A stretch of DNA of 64,000 bases from Niveispirillum irakense DSM 11586 (lineage in GTDB: Bacteria; Pseudomonadota; Alphaproteobacteria; Azospirillales; Azospirillaceae). Of the stretch, positions 25,418 through 33,906 are shown piece after piece (within the stretch, counting starts at the first letter, position 1; each line of letters starts with the position of its first letter). The stretch lies in the NCBI RefSeq assembly GCF_000429645.1, contig NZ_AUCG01000021.1:1-64000 (forward strand), given 5' to 3'. The notes beneath the pieces were generated by a model. The model was given only the letters and a program-made list of their open reading frames with translations, searched no databases and had not been told where the DNA came from. Position numbers and translations under genes: made by a program.

Positions 25418-26679
25418 TGAACTTATCCTTCCAGGAAGAAAAGCGCGTAAGCGGCGGCGATGATGCCGCCCCCGCCCCCTGGCTGTCCATCATCGGCATT
25501 GGGGAAGATGGGGCACCAGGGTTGGGAGAGGCAGCACGCAGGGCCCTTGCCGCCGCCACACTGGTCTTTGGCGGCAAACGCCATCTGGATCTGGCCGGTG
25601 ACCTGATTGTTGGGGAAAAGCGGGAATGGCCGCGCCCCTTTGCCGATGGCATCACCGCCCTGCTGGCCGCGCGCGGTCGGCAGGTGGCGGCGCTGGCATC
25701 GGGCGATCCGTTCCTGCATGGCGTGGGATCAACCCTGGCCCGGTCACTGACGCCGTCGGAATGGCTTGCCTTCCCGGCCCCGTCTGCCCCCGCCCTGGCG
25801 GCGGCACGGCTGGGCTGGCCTTTGGGGGAGACCGCCATCATCAGCCTGCACGGGCAGGAGATCACGCGGCTGCGCCCGGCGCTGCATCCAGGCCGGCGGC
25901 TGCTGGTGCTGACCAGTGATGGCGACAGCCCGGCTGCCATCGCCCGCCTGCTGTGCGCCGACGGCTTCGGCCCCACGCGGCTGGCCCTGTTCGGCGCGCT
26001 GGGTGGCCCGCGTGAAAGCCGGATGGACGGGCGGGCCTTCGACTTCCAGTCCGTCAGCGCCGATCCGCTGAACCTGCTGGCGCTGGAGGTGAGGGCCGAA
26101 CCCGGTGCCCGCCTGCCCCGGCTGACCCCCGGCCTGCCGGATGACTGGTTCCAGCATGACAAGCAGATCACCAAGGCGCCCATCCGGGCACTGACCCTGG
26201 CCGCCCTTGCCCCCCGACGGGGGGAATTGCTGTGGGATATTGGCGCGGGGTCAGGCTCTGTCAGTATCGAATGGTGTTTGCGCGATCCCTCGCTACAAGC
26301 CATCGCGCTGGAAAGGCGGCCCGACCGGGCCACCAATATCCGCGCCAATGCCGAAAGGTTCGGCGTGCCCGGCCTGCGGCTGGTGGAGGCGGCGGCACCG
26401 GCGGGGCTGGAAGGCTTGGCCCCACCGGATGCCGTGTTTGTCGGTGGCGGGGCCGATGCCGGCATCCTGGCGCAGTGCCGTGCCGCTTTGGTGCCGGGCG
26501 GGCGGCTGGTGGTCAATGCCGTGACGCTGGAAACCGAGGCCCTGTTGCTGGCCGAATATGCCAGCCAGGGCGGCAGCCTGATACGGCTGGACGTGGCCCA
26601 GGCCGCCCCGGTCGGCCCGCTGACCGGCTGGCGACCCGCCATGCCCATCACGCAATGGCGGTGGGAAAAGCCATGGTAG
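25417..26679 (+). CDS. cobL: Precorrin-6Y C5,15-methyltransferase (decarboxylating) CobL
   Basis: A 420-residue bifunctional enzyme. The N-terminal CobE/CbiE-like tetrapyrrole methylase (WLSIIGIGEDGAPGLGEAARRAL, VAALASGDPFLHGVGSTL) methylates C5. The C-terminal CbiT-like Rossmann domain (GELLWDIGAGSGSVSIEWCL, VFVGGGADAGILAQC) methylates C15 and decarboxylates the C12 acetate. The ATG at 25417 has GGGGGG 6 nt before it and adds about 20 residues ahead of the family core; I see no better start. It overlaps cobE by 7 nt. Confidence 0.95.
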   Translation: MNLSFQEEKRVSGGDDAAPAPWLSIIGIGEDGAPGLGEAARRALAAATLVFGGKRHLDLAGDLIVGEKREWPRPFADGITALLAARGRQVAALASGDPFLHGVGSTLARSLTPSEWLAFPAPSAPALAAARLGWPLGETAIISLHGQEITRLRPALHPGRRLLVLTSDGDSPAAIARLLCADGFGPTRLALFGALGGPRESRMDGRAFDFQSVSADPLNLLALEVRAEPGARLPRLTPGLPDDWFQHDKQITKAPIRALTLAALAPRRGELLWDIGAGSGSVSIEWCLRDPSLQAIALERRPDRATNIRANAERFGVPGLRLVEAAAPAGLEGLAPPDAVFVGGGADAGILAQCRAALVPGGRLVVNAVTLETEALLLAEYASQGGSLIRLDVAQAAPVGPLTGWRPAMPITQWRWEKPW

Positions 26680-27086
26680 GCACCCCCACCCTGACCGCCG
26701 GCATCGGCTGCCGACGCGGCACCGATGCCGACCGGCTGGCCCAGGCGCTGGATGGTGCCTTGCGTGATGCCGGGCGGGAACGGGGCGATCTGTGCCGGCT
26801 GGCAAGCTGGGACGGCAAGGCGGATGAGGTGGGGCTGGCCGCCCTGGCCAACAGGCTGGGCCTGCCGCTGATCCTGCTGCCGGCGGACAGTCTGGCGCTT
26901 CAGCCTGTGGCTGCGCCCAGCGCCCGCGTGGCAGGAAAGATCGGCCTGCCATCGGTGGCAGAAGCCGCAGCCCTGCTGGCTGCCGGGCCGGGGGCCTGTC
27001 TGGTGCGGCCCCGTTTTGTGGATGGGCCGGTGGTGGTGGCGCTGGCCGCCCTGCCCCCGGATGGAAAAGGGAATGCGGATGGCTAA
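26673..27086 (+). CDS. cobE: Cobalamin biosynthesis protein CobE (CbiG C-terminal-like)
   Basis: A 137-residue protein matching the CobE / CbiG C-terminal family: an N-terminal [20 protein letters not shown], then [34 protein letters not shown] and the segment [21 protein letters not shown]. CobE is required for aerobic cobalamin synthesis; it has been linked to handling of intermediates but its exact reaction is not settled. Start MVGTPTL lies at the end of cobL with GGTGGGA before it; an ATG 18 nt upstream is possible. Overlaps cobM by 8 nt. Confidence 0.9.
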   Translation: MVGTPTLTAGIGCRRGTDADRLAQALDGALRDAGRERGDLCRLASWDGKADEVGLAALANRLGLPLILLPADSLALQPVAAPSARVAGKIGLPSVAEAAALLAAGPGACLVRPRFVDGPVVVALAALPPDGKGNADG

Positions 27087-27852
27087 GGTCCATTTTATCG
27101 GTGCCGGTCCCGGTGCCGCCGACCTGATCACGGTGCGCGGGCGTGACCTGCTGGGCCGCTGCCCGGTCTGCCTTTATGCCGGGTCCGTCGTGGCACCGGA
27201 AATCCTGTCCTGGTGCCCGCCTGATGCCCGGCTGGTCGATACAGCCCCCCTGGACCTGGATGCCATCGAGGCGGAATTTGTCCGCGCCCATGCCGCCGGC
27301 CAGGATGTGGCGCGGCTGCATTCCGGCGACCTGTCAATCTATAGCGCGGTGGCGGAGCAAATCCGCCGGCTGGAACGGCGGGGCATCCCCTATACGCTGA
27401 CGCCGGGTGTGCCGTCCTTCGCCGCCGCCGCCGCCAGTTTGGGGCGCGAACTGACCGTGCCGGGGCTGGCCCAGACCGTCGTGCTGACGCGCATGTCAGG
27501 CCGGGCGTCGGCCATGCCAGCCGGGGAGGCGCTGGCCGCCTATGCCGCCACCGGCGCGACGCTGGCCGTGCATCTGGCCGTGCATGTGCTGGAAAAGGTG
27601 GTGGGGGAGGTTCTGCCCTATTACGGTGCTGATTGTGCCGTGGCCGTCATTTTCCGTGCCTCCTGGCCGGAAGAACGGCGCATCATCGGCACCCTGGCCG
27701 ATATTGTGGCGAAGGTGCAGGCAGCCCCCATGGAACGGTCGGCCCTGATCCTGATCGGCCCCGCCCTGGCGGCAACCGACTTCCGGGAAAGCGCGCTGTA
27801 CGATCCTGACTATCGCCGCCGCTACCGCCCCACGCCGGGGAACGGGGCATGA
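27079..27852 (+). CDS. cobM: Precorrin-4 C11-methyltransferase CobM
   Basis: A 257-residue tetrapyrrole methylase giving precorrin-5. Landmarks are [74 protein letters not shown] and [14 protein letters not shown]. The ATG at 27079 is chosen from GGGA spacing; an ATG at 27073 is equally in frame. Its 3' end overlaps the opposite-strand cbiD by 31 nt, the same length as the cobJ/cobK overlap. Confidence 0.95.
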   Translation: MAKVHFIGAGPGAADLITVRGRDLLGRCPVCLYAGSVVAPEILSWCPPDARLVDTAPLDLDAIEAEFVRAHAAGQDVARLHSGDLSIYSAVAEQIRRLERRGIPYTLTPGVPSFAAAAASLGRELTVPGLAQTVVLTRMSGRASAMPAGEALAAYAATGATLAVHLAVHVLEKVVGEVLPYYGADCAVAVIFRASWPEERRIIGTLADIVAKVQAAPMERSALILIGPALAATDFRESALYDPDYRRRYRPTPGNGA

Positions 27853-28934
27853 GCGACCATCCGACCGGCCCGGTCGAACATCACCACTTCCACCGCGACT
27901 ATACTGCCCTCCAGCTTGGCCGCCGCCGCGTCGCGTGCGTCCCGCGCCAGCCGGTCGGCCATGGCCGGGGCATGGTCGCCAGCAATGACAAATGCCTCCC
28001 CCGCCCCCGCCGCACTGGCGATGGCGGCCACGGCGGCAGCATCACAGCCGACCGACGCCGCGATCTGCGCCAGCCTTGGCATATCCACCTGTCCGCGCTT
28101 GGAATGCAGATCCATCAGCCCCTGGCCCAGCTTGGCCATTTTGGCGACGCCGCCGGCAATGGTCAGGCGCGGGACCGGATGGCGGCGCAGATATTTCAAC
28201 ACCCCGCCAATAAAGTCCCCCATATCGATCAGCGCCGTTTCCGGCAGCCCATAAAGGGCCTGCACAGCCTGTTCCGATACCGATCCCGTGCTGGCGGCGA
28301 TATGGTCCAGGCCCAGCGCGCGGGCGACATCAATGCCGCGATGGATACTGTCGATCCAGGCTGCGCAGGAATAGGGCACGACAATGCCGGTCGTGCCCAG
28401 GATGGACAGGCCGCCGATAATGCCCAGCCGGCCATTCAGTGTGCGGGCGGCCAGGGCCTCCCCCCCTTCCACGGCAATTTCCACCCGCAGGTCGGGCGGG
28501 GTGCCGGTGCCGGCAATCCCGGTCAACGTCTCCACCATCATGCGGCGGGGCACGGGGTTGATGGCGGGTTCCCCCGGCGGGATGGGCAGGCCGGGGCGGG
28601 TCACCATGCCCACGCCGGGGCCGGCGGCAAAACAGATGCCGCTGCCGGGCGGGCCATGGCTGATCCGGGCCGAGACCAGCGCGCCATGGGTCACATCGGG
28701 ATCATCACCCGCATCCTTGATCACGCCGGCCTCGGCCATGCCATCGCCCAGCTTCTCCATGGCCAGGGCAAAGGCCGGCATCTGCCCGCCGGGCAGGCGG
28801 ATGGTCACGGGATCGGGGAACTGCCCGGTCAGCAGCGCGCGATATGCCGCCGCCGCCGCCGCCGTGGCGCAGGCGCCGGTGGTCCAGCCATGGCGCAGCG
28901 GACGCCCGGCCGCCGGATCATCAGGGTCAACCAT
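27822..28934 (-). CDS. cbiD: Cobalt-precorrin-5B C1-methyltransferase CbiD (opposite-strand gene inside the cob run)
   Basis: A 370-residue SAM-dependent methyltransferase. The family start [22 protein letters not shown] and the motifs [55 protein letters not shown] and [22 protein letters not shown] are clear. CbiD methylates C1 in the oxygen-independent pathway; the aerobic pathway usually uses CobF for this, and no cobF is visible here, so CbiD probably fills that gap. The first good start is [10 protein letters not shown] (28934, with another ATG at 28937). It diverges from cobA 53 bp away, the only real intergenic space inside the cob run. Confidence 0.95.
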   Translation of the reverse strand: MVDPDDPAAGRPLRHGWTTGACATAAAAAAYRALLTGQFPDPVTIRLPGGQMPAFALAMEKLGDGMAEAGVIKDAGDDPDVTHGALVSARISHGPPGSGICFAAGPGVGMVTRPGLPIPPGEPAINPVPRRMMVETLTGIAGTGTPPDLRVEIAVEGGEALAARTLNGRLGIIGGLSILGTTGIVVPYSCAAWIDSIHRGIDVARALGLDHIAASTGSVSEQAVQALYGLPETALIDMGDFIGGVLKYLRRHPVPRLTIAGGVAKMAKLGQGLMDLHSKRGQVDMPRLAQIAASVGCDAAAVAAIASAAGAGEAFVIAGDHAPAMADRLARDARDAAAAKLEGSIVAVEVVMFDRAGRMVAHAPFPGVGR

Positions 28935-28987
28935 CATGGCCGCTGCTATAGCGCGAAAACCCCAGCCGGTCACGAAGGGCCGCGGAT

Positions 28988-29776
28988 ATGAGTGATCATT
29001 TAAGCCATCTGACCGCCATGCAAGGCGGCACCGTCCCCGATTTCCACCCTGGTAGCGTCTGGCTGGCCGGGGCCGGGCCGGGCGATCCGGCCCATCTGAC
29101 ACTGGCCGTCGCCACCGCCCTGCAACAGGCCGATGTGATCGTGCATGACGCGTTGGTCGATGACAGGGTGCTGACCCTGGCGCGACCGGGTGCCGTACTG
29201 GAATTTGCCGGCAAGCGCGGCGGCAAGCCGTCTGCCCAGCAAGCCGACATTACCAGCCGGTTGATCGCCCTGGCGCGCGAAGGGCGGCGGGTGCTGCGGC
29301 TGAAAGGGGGTGACCCTTTCATCTTTGGCCGGGGCGGCGAAGAGGTGGCGGCACTGATTGATGCCGGCATCCCCTTCCGCGTGCTGCCGGGCCTGTCCTC
29401 TGGGCTGGCGGCGCTGGCGCTGGCCGGTATTCCTGGCACGATGCGCGGCATCAACCAGTCCCTGGTCCTGGCCACCGGCCATGGGGCGGAAGATCAGGGC
29501 GCGCCCGACTGGGCCGCCCTGGCCCGGCTGGACCAGCCGATCATCCTTTACATGGCGATGAAGAACCTGCCCGTGATCGTCGCAGCCTTGATCGCCGGCG
29601 GCATGCCGCCGGACCGGTCAGCGGCGATGATTGAATGGGTGGGCACGGACCGGCAGCGGCAGGTGACCGCCCCGCTGCAGGCCCTGGCCGCCACGGCGGA
29701 GGATGCTGGCATCGGCGCGCCCGCCATCATCGTGATTGGTGAGATTGCCGCCACCTTGCTGCGGAGCCCGACATGA
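28988..29776 (+). CDS. cobA: Uroporphyrinogen-III C-methyltransferase
   Basis: A 262-residue SAM-dependent methylase converting uroporphyrinogen III to precorrin-2, the entry into corrin and siroheme synthesis. It has GSVWLAGAGPGDPAHLTLA, the aspartates of VIVHDALVDDRVL, RLKGGDPFIFGRGGEEVAAL, VLPGLSSGLAALALAGIP and IILYMAMKNL. It lacks the CysG N-terminal oxidase/chelatase domains. The first 24 residues before the core are extra but in frame from an ATG; a later start is possible. Overlaps cobB by 4 nt. Confidence 0.95.
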   Translation: MSDHLSHLTAMQGGTVPDFHPGSVWLAGAGPGDPAHLTLAVATALQQADVIVHDALVDDRVLTLARPGAVLEFAGKRGGKPSAQQADITSRLIALAREGRRVLRLKGGDPFIFGRGGEEVAALIDAGIPFRVLPGLSSGLAALALAGIPGTMRGINQSLVLATGHGAEDQGAPDWAALARLDQPIILYMAMKNLPVIVAALIAGGMPPDRSAAMIEWVGTDRQRQVTAPLQALAATAEDAGIGAPAIIVIGEIAATLLRSPT

Positions 29777-31086
29777 AAGCCCTGATCATCGCCGCCCCCC
29801 GGTCCGGATCGGGCAAGACCCTGGTGACCTTGGGCCTGATGGCCGCCGCCCGCGCCCAGGGGCTGCGGGTGGCCGGTGCCAAGATCGGGCCGGATTATAT
29901 CGACCCCGCGTTCCATGCCGTCGCCACCGGCCAGCCCAGCGTAAACCTTGATGGCTGGTCGATGCCGCCGGCCCTGGTGGATCATCTGCTGGCCGGGCAG
30001 GCCGCCAATGCCGATCTGGTGGTGATGGAAGCGGCGATGGGCCTGTTTGATGGGGTCGCGGCACCGGAAGGGCGCAGCGGGGCCGGGGCCGATCTGGCGG
30101 CACGCTGCGGCATCCCGGTGGTACTGGTGCTGGATGTGTCCGGCCAGTCGCACAGCGCCGGCGCCGTGGCGCTGGGCATGGCGCGGTTCGATCCGCGGGT
30201 GCACATTGCCGGCGTGATCGTCAACCGGGTTGCCAGCGACCGGCATCTGGCCCAGGTGGCCGAAGGGGTGGCCCGCGCCGGCCTGCCCCTGCTGGGCGCC
30301 ATCCGCCGGGATGGGGAACTGGCAGTGCCGGAGCGGCATCTGGGACTGGTGCAGGCGGGAGAGATCGCAGGGCTTGATGCGCTGCTGAACCGGCTGGGCC
30401 GCTGTCTGGCGGATGCCGTGTCGCTGGACGATCTGCTGACACGGGCTGCACCGGTCATCACCAGCGCGCCGCGCGCCGATGCCCTGTTGCCACCACCACC
30501 GGGCCAGCGCATCGCCGTGGCGCGGGATGCCGCCTTCAGCTTCCTCTATCCGCATATGCTGGCCGGGTGGCGGGAGATGGGGGCGGAAATCTGTTTTTTC
30601 TCCCCCCTGGCGGACGAGGCACCACCCAAGGATGCCGATGCCTGCTGGCTGCCCGGCGGTTATCCGGAACTGCATGCCGGCACGATCGCCGCCGCCAGCC
30701 GCTTCCTGTCGGGTCTGCGCGATTTTGCCGCCAGCCGTCCTGTCCATGGGGAGTGCGGCGGCTATATGGTGTTGGGCGCTGTGCTGGAGGATGCGGATGG
30801 CGTGTCCCATCCAATGGCTGGGCTGCTGGACCATGCCACCAGCTTCAAGCGGCGCAAGCTGGCCCTGGGCTATCGCCGGGCGAGCCTGCTGCATGGTGGT
30901 GTGCTGGGCGCAGCAGGGTCGATGCTGCGGGGGCATGAATTCCATTATGCCAGCGTTACCGATGCCGGCACCGATCTGCCGCTATGCCGGCTGTGGGATG
31001 CGACGGGGAAGGATCTGGGCGGGGCGGGCGGCGTGCGCGGGCTGGTCAGCGGCAGCTTCCTGCACCTGATCTGCCGGGAGGCGTGA
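29773..31086 (+). CDS. cobB: Hydrogenobyrinate a,c-diamide synthase CobB
   Basis: A 437-residue glutamine- and ATP-dependent amidase. The N-terminal dethiobiotin-synthetase-like domain holds the P-loop APRSGSGKTLVTLGL and GAKIGPDYIDPAFHA. The C-terminal class-I glutaminase domain has the nucleophile cysteine in HGECGGYMVLG and the histidine in RGHEFHYASV. It makes the substrate of the CobN chelatase, so cobB and cobN bracket the operon functionally. Last recognisable corrin gene of the run. Confidence 0.95.
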   Translation: MKALIIAAPRSGSGKTLVTLGLMAAARAQGLRVAGAKIGPDYIDPAFHAVATGQPSVNLDGWSMPPALVDHLLAGQAANADLVVMEAAMGLFDGVAAPEGRSGAGADLAARCGIPVVLVLDVSGQSHSAGAVALGMARFDPRVHIAGVIVNRVASDRHLAQVAEGVARAGLPLLGAIRRDGELAVPERHLGLVQAGEIAGLDALLNRLGRCLADAVSLDDLLTRAAPVITSAPRADALLPPPPGQRIAVARDAAFSFLYPHMLAGWREMGAEICFFSPLADEAPPKDADACWLPGGYPELHAGTIAAASRFLSGLRDFAASRPVHGECGGYMVLGAVLEDADGVSHPMAGLLDHATSFKRRKLALGYRRASLLHGGVLGAAGSMLRGHEFHYASVTDAGTDLPLCRLWDATGKDLGGAGGVRGLVSGSFLHLICREA

Positions 31087-31166
31087 CAGAAGGCCCCTTG
31101 CCCCGGCCCCAACCCCGGTTTATCCCGGATGAAGATCACCTCTCCCGCCGGTCCGGGGTTCCCGCC

Positions 31167-32255
31167 ATGATCGCCCGCCAGTCCGCCCTGTCACCTGCCG
31201 ATTATCTTGCCCCCGATATCTTCGCCAGGGAGCGGGACGGGCTGTTCGCCCGGCACTGGCAGTTTGTCGGCTTCCAGGATGCACTGGCGCAGGAAGGTGC
31301 CTTCATCACCCGCCAGATCGCCGGCCAGCCCGTGCTGATCCGCAATATGGACGGGGAGTTGCGGGCCTTCCGCAATATCTGCTCCCACCGGTTCGCCCGG
31401 TTGAAGTCAGCGGAAAGCGGGGAAGATACGCCCGGCCCCCTGCGCTGCCCCTATCACGGCTGGGCCTATGACCGCGATGGTGTGCCGCGCGGCATCCCCG
31501 GCAACAAGGAGTGTTTCGGCCTGGACCGGGGGGAAAAGGAAGCGCTGGCTCTGCACCGCTACCCGCTGGCGCAGATCGGCCGCTTCGTCTTTGTCCGCAT
31601 TGCAGCAGATGGCCCGACGCTGGAAGCAGCCGTGGGCCCACACCTTACCCTGCTGCACCAGCTTTCCGACGCGTTCGAGGCGCCGTTCGCGGAAGTTGCG
31701 CAGCCCTGGCAGGCGGATTGGAAGATCGGCATCGAGAATGTGCTGGAGGTCTACCATGTCGATGCCGTCCATCCGGACAGCTTCCGCACCGTGGTGGATG
31801 GAAGCTGGCGGGTGGTGCCGGAAGGGGTGCATTCCCTGGGTTATGCCGGCATCCGGCCGGAAGCGACCCGCTGGTGGGAAGGGGTGGGTAAGCGGCTGGG
31901 CCTTCAGGCGGCTGAAGGCTTCAGCGATTATGTCCATCTGCTGCTGTTCCCCAATCTGGCCATTGGCGTCACCGCCGGACGCATGATCAGCGTCCAGACC
32001 TTCGAGCCGACGGCCCCCGGCCGCTTCACCCTGCGCTATCGTCTGTGTCTGGCACGCGGGGCCAAGCCGGGCGGGGCAGCACGCCAGGCGGTGGAAACGC
32101 ACCTGAAGGCCTTGAACGAGACGCTGTTATCGGAAGACCGGACGATCTGTGAGGAAGTGCAGGTGGGCACGGCAGCCGCCGACCGCCCCGCCCTGCTGGG
32201 CGCGAATGAGGATCGCATCGCGCATTTTCATGCCAGCCTGCGGTCAGAACGGTAG
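31167..32255 (+). CDS. Rieske-type non-heme iron oxygenase, alpha subunit
   Basis: A 362-residue oxygenase component. The N-terminal Rieske 2Fe-2S domain has ligands Cys72, His74, Cys94 and His97 (NICSHR and CPYHGW). The C-terminal catalytic domain has His197 and His202 in ENVLEVYHVDAVHPD. The residue usually bridging the Rieske and mononuclear centres is Asp; here it is Glu194 (E-x2-H-x4-H). A glutamate at this place is known in carnitine monooxygenase CntA, so a quaternary-amine-type substrate is one option. No reductase or ferredoxin gene is adjacent. It starts 80 bp after cobB on the same strand, with an AACCCCGG/CCGGGGTT dyad in the gap. A role in cobalamin synthesis is not supported by family knowledge. 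Confidence 0.88.
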   Translation: MIARQSALSPADYLAPDIFARERDGLFARHWQFVGFQDALAQEGAFITRQIAGQPVLIRNMDGELRAFRNICSHRFARLKSAESGEDTPGPLRCPYHGWAYDRDGVPRGIPGNKECFGLDRGEKEALALHRYPLAQIGRFVFVRIAADGPTLEAAVGPHLTLLHQLSDAFEAPFAEVAQPWQADWKIGIENVLEVYHVDAVHPDSFRTVVDGSWRVVPEGVHSLGYAGIRPEATRWWEGVGKRLGLQAAEGFSDYVHLLLFPNLAIGVTAGRMISVQTFEPTAPGRFTLRYRLCLARGAKPGGAARQAVETHLKALNETLLSEDRTICEEVQVGTAAADRPALLGANEDRIAHFHASLRSER

Positions 32256-32385
32256 GCACATGAGCGCGACCTGTCCTTCCGCACAACCGGTCTTGCTTGA
32301 AAAACGGTCCCCGGCACGACAGGCTGGTTTCGCCAGGGCCTGCTCCCCGGCGAGGGGATGGAACGGGGGATACAGGGTGCGGGAG

Positions 32386-32739
32386 ATGCGCACGCTCGGC
32401 TTTACCGAGCGGGAATCGATCCAGGCAATCATCGACCTGATGCGCAAGCAGAAGGCGAAGCTTCCCGTCGGGCGCATCATCGCGCTGGACCTGGCGGAAG
32501 ACCCGGTATCCGCCACACTGGTTGTTGAAGCCGATGACGGCCAGCGCGCCCACGTCCATCGCACGGCACCCGAACTTGCCGCATCCCTGGTTAATTACTG
32601 CATCGAACGGCGTGTCCGCCTGCCCAGCAGCGGCGACAAGTTCGTAGAGGTGATCGCCGGCAGCCTCAATCTGGTGATCTATCTGGAGACAGTCGCGGGC
32701 AACAACAAGCGAAGCAAGCGGCCAACTGCACACCGTTAG
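32386..32739 (+). CDS. Conserved-looking hypothetical protein, 117 aa
   Basis: I do not recognise the family. The reading frame gives MRTLGFTERESIQAIIDLMRK, then GRIIALDLAEDPVSATLVVEADDGQ, an HVHRTAPELAASLVNYCIERR segment and a hydrophobic strand NLVIYLETVAG; it ends with a basic tail. It looks like a small soluble alpha/beta protein. The start is uncertain: the ATG at 32386 abuts GGGAG, a GTG at 32377 has GGGGGA at better spacing, and an ATG at 32260 just past the Rieske stop would add a Pro/Arg-rich stretch that looks non-coding. Same strand as the Rieske gene, about 130 bp downstream. The DNA after it becomes distinctly AT-rich. Confidence 0.55.
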   Translation: MRTLGFTERESIQAIIDLMRKQKAKLPVGRIIALDLAEDPVSATLVVEADDGQRAHVHRTAPELAASLVNYCIERRVRLPSSGDKFVEVIAGSLNLVIYLETVAGNNKRSKRPTAHR

Positions 32740-32872
32740 TTTCTAGAACCATTCAAAAAATTAAAATACACCCATTCCCAAATAAACTGTGATACGCACT
32801 TGTATGAAGCAGCGCCAAAATTTCTCCTTACGTTGGCGTTAACCATCCCACAGGTGTGTGAAACTGTAACTT

Positions 32873-33781
32873 ATGCTTGTTGCCAACACTAGAAATGCCA
32901 TCCATGGCGCTTCGGGAGACGAGCAAAGGCAAGTCTCTACATTTTTTGCGTGCATGGCCATAGTGTTTTGTATGGGTTTACTTGTTCTTATATCCGCCGC
33001 ACCTGCGCGCGGTACCGAGAATCCATTGCTTATCCTGGGCTTCGGCGATTTCAACGAAGCACCCTACGGGATCGTGCATAATGGTGAATTGCAGGGCGGC
33101 GTGCAGTTTGAACTGGGGAATGCCCTGGCAAGCCAATTGGGACGCCGCGCCGTTTTCAGACACCTGCCCCGCAACCGGATCTCGCAGGAATTGATAAGCG
33201 GCAGTATCGACCTCTATTGCCTTGCCTCACCTGCCTTTTATCCCAATTTCAACGCCTCCAGCTTCACGCAAACCCTTTTCACAGATACGGACCTCATCCT
33301 TTTCGCCGCCGACCATGAGGGGCCGACAACCCTTGAGGGCCTGTCGGGAAAACGGGTTGGCGCGGTTCTGGGATATCTCTACACCCCGGCACTGGAAACG
33401 ATGTTCAATGCCGGTATCGCGATCCGGGAAGATGCCCGGAATGCCGATGCCAATATCCGGAAGCTGACTGCCGGCCGTATTGACGCGATCATCATCCCTG
33501 AGGTGGCCTGGTCCTATGCGCTGGCGCGCGAGCCGGCCCTGTCCCACGCTATAAGGTCCGAGAGGATCACTTTGGGGACCCATAATCGCGCCTGTCTCGT
33601 CTCTCCGGTTGGCAATGCCAGCGTGGAGGAGGTGGACAGGGCCATCATGGCCCTGAAACAGACCCGCTGGCTGGAAGGGATGATACGGCGCTTCAAGCTG
33701 GGCGAATGGATTCCATCGACCAGAAGCACCGTAGCGGCCTCTCATGCCGTTGCCCCGCCATTGATCGGCCCCAGACGCTGA
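32873..33781 (+). CDS. Periplasmic solute-binding protein family 3-like, orphan
   Basis: A protein of up to 302 residues. A hydrophobic export segment (about residues 26-44) ends AAPARGTEN; after it comes a bilobed binding-protein fold: LILGFGDFNEAPYGIVHNGELQGGVQFELGNALASQLG, an arginine-bearing LPRNRISQELISGSIDLYC, TLEGLSGKRVGAVLGYLYTP, and KLTAGRIDAIIIPE. The pattern is that of family 3 amino-acid-type binding proteins, also used as sensor modules. No permease or ATPase genes are adjacent, so it may work with a distant transporter or be a remnant. An internal ATG at 32954 would give a more typical signal peptide. The preceding 130 bp is AT-rich, with a CGCCAA/TTGGCG dyad at 32813-32838. Confidence 0.8.
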   Translation: MLVANTRNAIHGASGDEQRQVSTFFACMAIVFCMGLLVLISAAPARGTENPLLILGFGDFNEAPYGIVHNGELQGGVQFELGNALASQLGRRAVFRHLPRNRISQELISGSIDLYCLASPAFYPNFNASSFTQTLFTDTDLILFAADHEGPTTLEGLSGKRVGAVLGYLYTPALETMFNAGIAIREDARNADANIRKLTAGRIDAIIIPEVAWSYALAREPALSHAIRSERITLGTHNRACLVSPVGNASVEEVDRAIMALKQTRWLEGMIRRFKLGEWIPSTRSTVAASHAVAPPLIGPRR

Positions 33782-33879
33782 TATCAGGCCCCTTCCTTTT
33801 CTGAAAAGCCCCATTCTCTGCGGCAGGCGGCGCCTGCGACCGCATGCCCTATGGATTATTTATCCGGTTCACCATGTAA

Positions 33880-33897
33880 TTTCAGAAATTTCTGAAA
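33880..33897. promoter_or_regulatory. Perfect 18-bp palindrome at the start of the regulator-cydAB operon
   Basis: TTTCAGAAATTTCTGAAA is a perfect palindrome ending 9 bp before the ATG of the GbsR/MarR gene, so a bound dimer would cover the ribosome-binding site or transcription start. Autorepression by the gene it precedes is the simplest reading. Confidence 0.65.
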
Positions 33898-33906
33898 GAT
33901 GGAAAA

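Noticed and set aside
32260-32385. N-terminal extension of the small hypothetical protein from an ATG at 32260
   Set aside because: The extra 42 residues are Arg/Pro-rich, and the DNA contains GC stem-loops rather than coding character; a start at 32377 or 32386 is more plausible.
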